Part shown: piece after piece, positions 60,597-64,000 of the stretch
How the letters are laid out: each line of letters opens with the position of its first letter
Position numbering within the stretch: position 1 is the stretch's first letter
From: Nocardioides alkalitolerans DSM 16699
GTDB lineage: Bacteria; Actinomycetota; Actinomycetes; Propionibacteriales; Nocardioidaceae
Direction: 5' to 3'
DNA length: 64,000 nucleotides
Assembly (NCBI RefSeq): GCF_000426525.1
Contig: NZ_AUFN01000012.1
Location: 186,001-250,000 of the forward strand
The notes under the pieces: generated by a model
What the model was told of the DNA's origin: nothing
Database searches by the model: none
The model's input: only the letters and a program-made list of their open reading frames with translations
Program-made: the position numbers and the translations under genes

Positions 60597-61603
60597 TGGA
60601 GAACCCCTGGGTCGTACTGACCGCCACCGTCCTGATCATCGGGCTCAGCGCGTTCTTCGTCGCGGTCGAGTTCGCCCTGATCGCGGCGAAGAAGCACCGC
60701 CTCGAGGACGCCGCGACCAAGAGCCGTTCGGGCCGCGCCGCCCTGCGGAGCGCCTCCGAGCTGTCGGTGCTGCTCGCCGGCTCGCAGCTCGGCATCACGG
60801 TCTGCACGCTCGCGCTCGGCGCCATCACCAAGCCGGCCGTGCACCACTGGCTGACCCCGCTCTTCGAGACGTGGGGCATCGCCCTGTGGCTCGCGGACGT
60901 GGCCGGCTTCGTGCTGGCGCTGCTCATCGTCACGTTCCTCCACCTCGTGGTGGGCGAGATGGCGCCGAAGTCGTGGGCGATCGCCCACCCGGAGAAGTCG
61001 GCGACCATGCTGGCGATCCCGATGCGCGGGTTCATGTTCGTCACCCGCCCGCTGCTCCACGTGCTCAACAACGCCGCCAACTGGTGCCTGCACCGGGTCG
61101 GTGTCGAGGCCGTGGACGAGCTCACCGCCGCTCAGAACCCCGAGTCGCTGCGCCAGCTCGTACAGCACTCGGTGGCGGTCGGGGCGCTCGACGCCAGCTA
61201 CTCGGCGCAGCTGTCGGGGGCGCTGGACCTCGGTCGTCTCCAGGTCCGCGACCTGGTGAAGCCGAGCCCGCCCACGGCGGTGCCGGCGGACGCCACGATC
61301 GCCGACGTCCAGGGCGCGAGCCGCGCCTCGGGCCACCTGCGGATCCTCGTGGGCGAGCCCGGCTCCCCCGTCGGCCTCGTGCACGTGCGCGACACGCTGA
61401 GCGAGGCGCCGGGCGACCCGGTCACCGCGCTGGTGCGCCCGTGCCACGAGCTCGAGCCGGACGCCACCGTGCTCTCCGCGATGGCCGACATGCGGGAGGC
61501 GCGGGCCCAGCTCGCCGTCGTCCGCGGCCGCGACGGGTTCATGGGCGTCGTGTCCTTCGCCGACATGCTGCGGGGCCTGTTCCCCGAGCAGACCGCGGCC
61601 TGA
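60593..61603 (+). CDS. Second CNNM-family transporter, short CBS part
   Basis: 336 residues. CNNM domain about 1-190: VVLTATVLIIGLSAFFVAVEFALIAAKKHRLEDAATKSRSGRAAL, VVGEMAPKSWAIAHPEKSATMLAIP. The CBS part (about 215-325) is degenerate: VPADATIADVQGASRASGHLRILVGEPGSPVGLVHVRDTL, ATVLSAMADMREARAQLAVVRGRDGFMGVVSFADML. No CorC/HlyC domain. Together with the first copy it may form a heteromer. GTG 60593 has AGGAGG 7 nt upstream (ATG 60596 is an alternative) and overlaps the first gene's stop. Confidence 0.9.
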   Translation: MMENPWVVLTATVLIIGLSAFFVAVEFALIAAKKHRLEDAATKSRSGRAALRSASELSVLLAGSQLGITVCTLALGAITKPAVHHWLTPLFETWGIALWLADVAGFVLALLIVTFLHLVVGEMAPKSWAIAHPEKSATMLAIPMRGFMFVTRPLLHVLNNAANWCLHRVGVEAVDELTAAQNPESLRQLVQHSVAVGALDASYSAQLSGALDLGRLQVRDLVKPSPPTAVPADATIADVQGASRASGHLRILVGEPGSPVGLVHVRDTLSEAPGDPVTALVRPCHELEPDATVLSAMADMREARAQLAVVRGRDGFMGVVSFADMLRGLFPEQTAA

Positions 61604-61643
61604 GTCGGCACGACGTGGGACCACGCGGCACGGAGCTAGGAGC

Positions 61644-62078
61644 ATGAGCGTCGTCCGCGGCATCGCGCGCCGGCTGCTGGGAGTCTTCCTCTCGGCAGCC
61701 GGCATGCTGCACTTCGCGGCCGCCGACACCTTCGCGGCCCAGGTGCCCGACTGGTTCCCGGTCGACACCGGCCTGGTCGTGGCCCTCTCCGGCGTCGTCG
61801 AGATCGTGTTGGGGGTGGCCCTGGTCGCCGTACCGGGGCGTCACGTCGCGACCGTACGGCGCCTCGGCTGGGTCGTCGCCGCGTTCTTCGTGGCCGTCTT
61901 CCCGGGCAACGTCGCGCAGTACGTCGAGGGCACCTCCGCCTTCGGGCTCGACACCGACGGCGCCCGGCTCACGCGGCTCTTCTTCCAGCCGCTCCTCGTG
62001 CTCTGGGCGCTGGCCGCCTGCGACGCCCTCCCGTTCCGCCGGAGGGACCGGCACGACCGGGCCGACCGGCGCGGCTGA
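61644..62078 (+). CDS. DoxX-family membrane protein
   Basis: 144 residues with four helices: ARRLLGVFLSAAGMLHFAAADTFAAQVPDWFPV, LVVALSGVVEIVLGVALVAV, LGWVVAAFFVAVFPGNVAQYV, LFFQPLLVLWALAACDALPF. DoxX-like proteins are quinone-related membrane proteins. AGGAGC site before ATG 61644. Convergent to the DinB gene, 6 bp between stops. Confidence 0.85.
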   Translation: MSVVRGIARRLLGVFLSAAGMLHFAAADTFAAQVPDWFPVDTGLVVALSGVVEIVLGVALVAVPGRHVATVRRLGWVVAAFFVAVFPGNVAQYVEGTSAFGLDTDGARLTRLFFQPLLVLWALAACDALPFRRRDRHDRADRRG

Positions 62079-62084
62079 CGCGGG

Positions 62085-62681
62085 TCAGCGACCGCGGTAC
62101 GGCGCGGCAGCGTCGTCGACGCGGGCGACGTACGCCGTCCACCAGTCGTCGTCACCCATCGCGTCGCGGGGCGTGCCCGTCGACCCGTCGAGACCCTCCC
62201 GCAGGACCTCCGCGTGCCCCGCGTGCTGGGCGCTGTCGAGCAGCACGTGCACCGCGAGGTGCCCCAGCGTGGTGGCGCCCCGCTCGCCCCACCACGGCAC
62301 GGTGGCCGGCGCGTCGAGCGGCAGCTCGCGCAAGGTCGCGTCGGAGTGGGCCCACGCGGCCCGGTAGAGGTCGAGCACCCACTCCCGGGTCTCGTCGGGG
62401 CGCATCCACAGGTCGCCGTTCTCGTCGATCGACCCGTCCTCCTCGAAGGGCAGGACGATCCCGGACGGCCGACCGACGCAGTCGCCGAGGTAGCCCAGCT
62501 CGACGCCGGCGAGGTGCTTGACCAGGCCGAGCAGGTTCGTGCCCGTCGGGGTCAGCGACCGCCGGGCGTCGTGCTCCCCCACGCCCTCGACCGCCGCGAC
62601 GACCGCGTCGCGCGAGCGCTGCAGGTAGCGCTGCAGCACGGCGGGCTGCCCGACGGGGTTGAGGGGGTGGACCGGACTCAT
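62085..62681 (-). CDS. DinB-family protein (DUF664)
   Basis: 198 residues, DinB/MSMEG-type four-helix bundle. LQRYLQRSRDAVVAAVEGVGEHDARRSLTPTGTNLLGLVKHLAGVELGYLGDCVG with the first metal His; RGATTLGHLAVHVLLDSAQHAGHAEVLREGLDG with the HxxHxxH-like His pair. Such proteins often act as mycothiol-dependent S-transferases in actinobacteria. The start overlaps the phosphoribosyltransferase stop by 4 nt (ATGA). Confidence 0.92.
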   Translation of the reverse strand: MSPVHPLNPVGQPAVLQRYLQRSRDAVVAAVEGVGEHDARRSLTPTGTNLLGLVKHLAGVELGYLGDCVGRPSGIVLPFEEDGSIDENGDLWMRPDETREWVLDLYRAAWAHSDATLRELPLDAPATVPWWGERGATTLGHLAVHVLLDSAQHAGHAEVLREGLDGSTGTPRDAMGDDDWWTAYVARVDDAAAPYRGR

Positions 62682-63169
62682 GCGTCCCTGACCCCGGAGC
62701 GGTCGGTGATCGCCGGTTCCGACGACCACGGGAAGTTGATCCAGAGGTCCGTGTGCTTCCACACGTAGTCGCCCTTGATCGAGGAGCGCGGCTTCTCGTA
62801 GATGACCGCCGTGCGCGCCTCGGCCACGTGGTCGCGGCAGAAGTCGAAGACCATCTCGAGCGTCTTGCCGGAGTCGGCGACGTCGTCGACGATCAGCACG
62901 CGCAGGTCGTCGAGCTCGCCGGCGTCGAGGTACGGCGGGAGCATCGTCGGCACGTCCAGCGTGGTGCCCACGCCCGTGTAGAACTCCACGTTCATCGTGA
63001 AGAGGTTCTTGCAGTCGAGCGCGTAGGCGATGGAGCCGGCGGGGATCAGGCCGCCCCGCGCGATGCCGAGCACCACGTCGGGCACGAAGCCCGAGTCGGC
63101 CACCTGCTGCGCCAGCTGCCTCGCCGCCACACCGTACGTCTCCCAGGTCAGGGTCTCGCGCTCGCTCAC
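62678..63169 (-). CDS. Phosphoribosyltransferase
   Basis: 163 residues, type I PRT fold. PRPP-binding loop VLIVDDVADSGKTLEMVFDFC at about 92-112, preceded by VLGIARGGLIPAGSIAYALDCKNLFTMNV and followed by TAVIYEKPRSSIKGDYVWKHTDLWINFPW (product site). Resembles xanthine/hypoxanthine PRTs of the gpt/Xpt-like group; base specificity not decided. Leaderless start at GTG 63169 with TACGAT ending 6 nt upstream. Coupled to the DinB gene. Confidence 0.9.
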   Translation of the reverse strand: MSERETLTWETYGVAARQLAQQVADSGFVPDVVLGIARGGLIPAGSIAYALDCKNLFTMNVEFYTGVGTTLDVPTMLPPYLDAGELDDLRVLIVDDVADSGKTLEMVFDFCRDHVAEARTAVIYEKPRSSIKGDYVWKHTDLWINFPWSSEPAITDRSGVRDA

Positions 63170-63175
63170 CCGCCG

Positions 63176-63181
63176 ATCGTA
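63176..63181 (-). promoter_or_regulatory. -10 box (TACGAT) of leaderless promoter
   Basis: TACGAT on the minus strand, 6-nt spacer, GTG 63169. Confidence 0.55.
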
Positions 63182-63355
63182 CGGCGCGGAGCGGCTCGGG
63201 GACCGCCGCCACCGGCGCCGTCACGAGACGATCGTCACGTCACCACCATGTAAGACCCGTATGTCACTGGGGTTACGACGCTCTACCGTCTCCTGGTCGC
63301 GGCTACCCGCCGCACCAGGTCGAGGCGGTCACGAGCCGCAGAACAGGAACACCCG

Positions 63356-64000
63356 ATGTCCGAGAACATTCCCCTCGTCGAGAAGCCGAAGTCACGGCTC
63401 CCGATCATCGCCGCCGTCGTGGTCGTGCTGCTGATCGTGGCCGCCGTCGTCGTCTTCGCCCTCAACCGCGGCGACGACGAGGTCGGCGCCGACGGCCAGC
63501 CCCTCACCGAGGTCAGGATCGGCGTCGCCGACGCCAGCGAGGCCTACTGGGACACCTACGCCGACGCGCTGGAGGACGAGGGCATCAAGCTCGACATCCA
63601 GAACTTCACGGACTACCTGCAGCCGAACCCGTCGCTCTCCGAGGGCGCGATCGCCGTCAACCAGTTCCAGCACCTGCTCTACCTGGCGAGCTACAACGTC
63701 GCCAACGACGACGACCTGACCCCGGTCGGCTCGACCGCGATCTACCCGCTCGGCCTCTACTCGAACGACTACGACTCGCCCGAGGACATCCCGGACGGCG
63801 AGACCGTCGTGGTCCCGGACGACGACACCAACCAGGCGCGCGCGCTGCTGATCCTGCAGGAGGCCGGCCTCATCGAGCTGGCGGACGGCGGCTCCGCCTA
63901 CTCGACCGTCGCCGACGTCGAGGACTCCTCGCGCGTCGAGGTCCGGGCCGTCCAGGCCGACCTGACCGGTGCCTCGCTGCCCGACGTGGCCGCGGCCGTC
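63356..64000 (+). CDS. MetQ/NlpA-family substrate-binding protein, N-terminal part
   Basis: First 215 residues; runs off the window. An N-terminal membrane helix at 16-36 (LPIIAAVVVVLLIVAAVVVFAL) without the lipobox Cys is followed by the NlpA fold: VRIGVADASEAYWDTYADALEDEGIKLDIQNFTDYLQPNPSLSEGAIAVNQFQHLLYL, YPLGLYSNDYDSPEDIPDGETVVVPDDDTNQARALLILQEAGLIELADG. Members bind methionine or similar ligands for MetN/MetI importers, which would be downstream. Instead of a lipid anchor this copy is tethered by its helix. ATG 63356 after a weak GAACAGGAAC site. Confidence 0.87.
   Translation, partial: MSENIPLVEKPKSRLPIIAAVVVVLLIVAAVVVFALNRGDDEVGADGQPLTEVRIGVADASEAYWDTYADALEDEGIKLDIQNFTDYLQPNPSLSEGAIAVNQFQHLLYLASYNVANDDDLTPVGSTAIYPLGLYSNDYDSPEDIPDGETVVVPDDDTNQARALLILQEAGLIELADGGSAYSTVADVEDSSRVEVRAVQADLTGASLPDVAAAV

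Noticed and set aside
63182..63355. S-box/SAM riboswitch before the MetQ-like gene
   Set aside because: No SAM-I, SAM-II or SAM-IV core motifs recognised; a covariance-model search would decide.

Overview
The window is high-GC DNA with dense, tightly packed genes, many GTG starts, many 4-nt stop/start overlaps and many actinobacterial families (TerD, DUF222/HNH 13E12-type nuclease, AIM24, DinB/DUF664, a maltokinase N-cap-like protein, a second YidC). The stress/defence-type operons and the short repeats around the DUF222 gene fit the Nocardioidaceae (Nocardioides-like), but that assignment is inference. No rRNA, tRNA or CRISPR array was recognised.

Layout. 1-6400: mostly minus-strand housekeeping and metabolism (M1 aminopeptidase, HesB-like protein, lipoprotein cyclophilin, PLP amino-acid enzyme overlapping an aldo/keto reductase, methyltransferase). 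6400-13800: XRE-cupin regulator, TerD, then a coupled three-gene SMC-type operon that matches JetA-JetB-JetC of Wadjet (MksF-E-B) but lacks the JetD/MksG nuclease; the ribosome binding site of its first gene lies inside a perfect 12-bp hairpin. 13800-18000: a PLP phospho-lyase-type aminotransferase facing a kinase, SDR and GntR regulator, probably an amino-alcohol or hydroxylysine-type catabolic unit. 18000-19900: DUF222/HNH gene flanked by families of short repeats. 19900-33900: hydrolase, ABC importer of the NMT1/SsuA type, two-component system, secreted HNH lipoprotein, alcohol dehydrogenase, MFS pump, acetyltransferase, glycosyltransferase.

33900-44100 looks like an accessory island: coding density and GC drop, gene remnants occur, and it holds a secreted alpha-L-rhamnosidase (GH78) with its own promoter and operator-like site, an orphan PAS histidine kinase and a few unknown genes. 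44100-50400 returns to core-like DNA with release factor 3, an isolated extra mraY, and a cytochrome P450 and TetR regulator divided by a double operator. 50400-55700: UvrA2-like ABC protein in a coupled operon with two poorly known proteins, then VOC and AraC proteins. 55900-64000: membrane-protein cluster with a YidC paralogue, TetR regulator, two CNNM/CorC-type transporters in tandem, DoxX, DinB with a phosphoribosyltransferase, and the start of a MetQ-type binding protein.

A recurrent feature is leaderless transcription: in at least 14 genes a TANNNT -10 box ends exactly 6 or 7 nt before the start codon, and these genes mostly lack a Shine-Dalgarno sequence.
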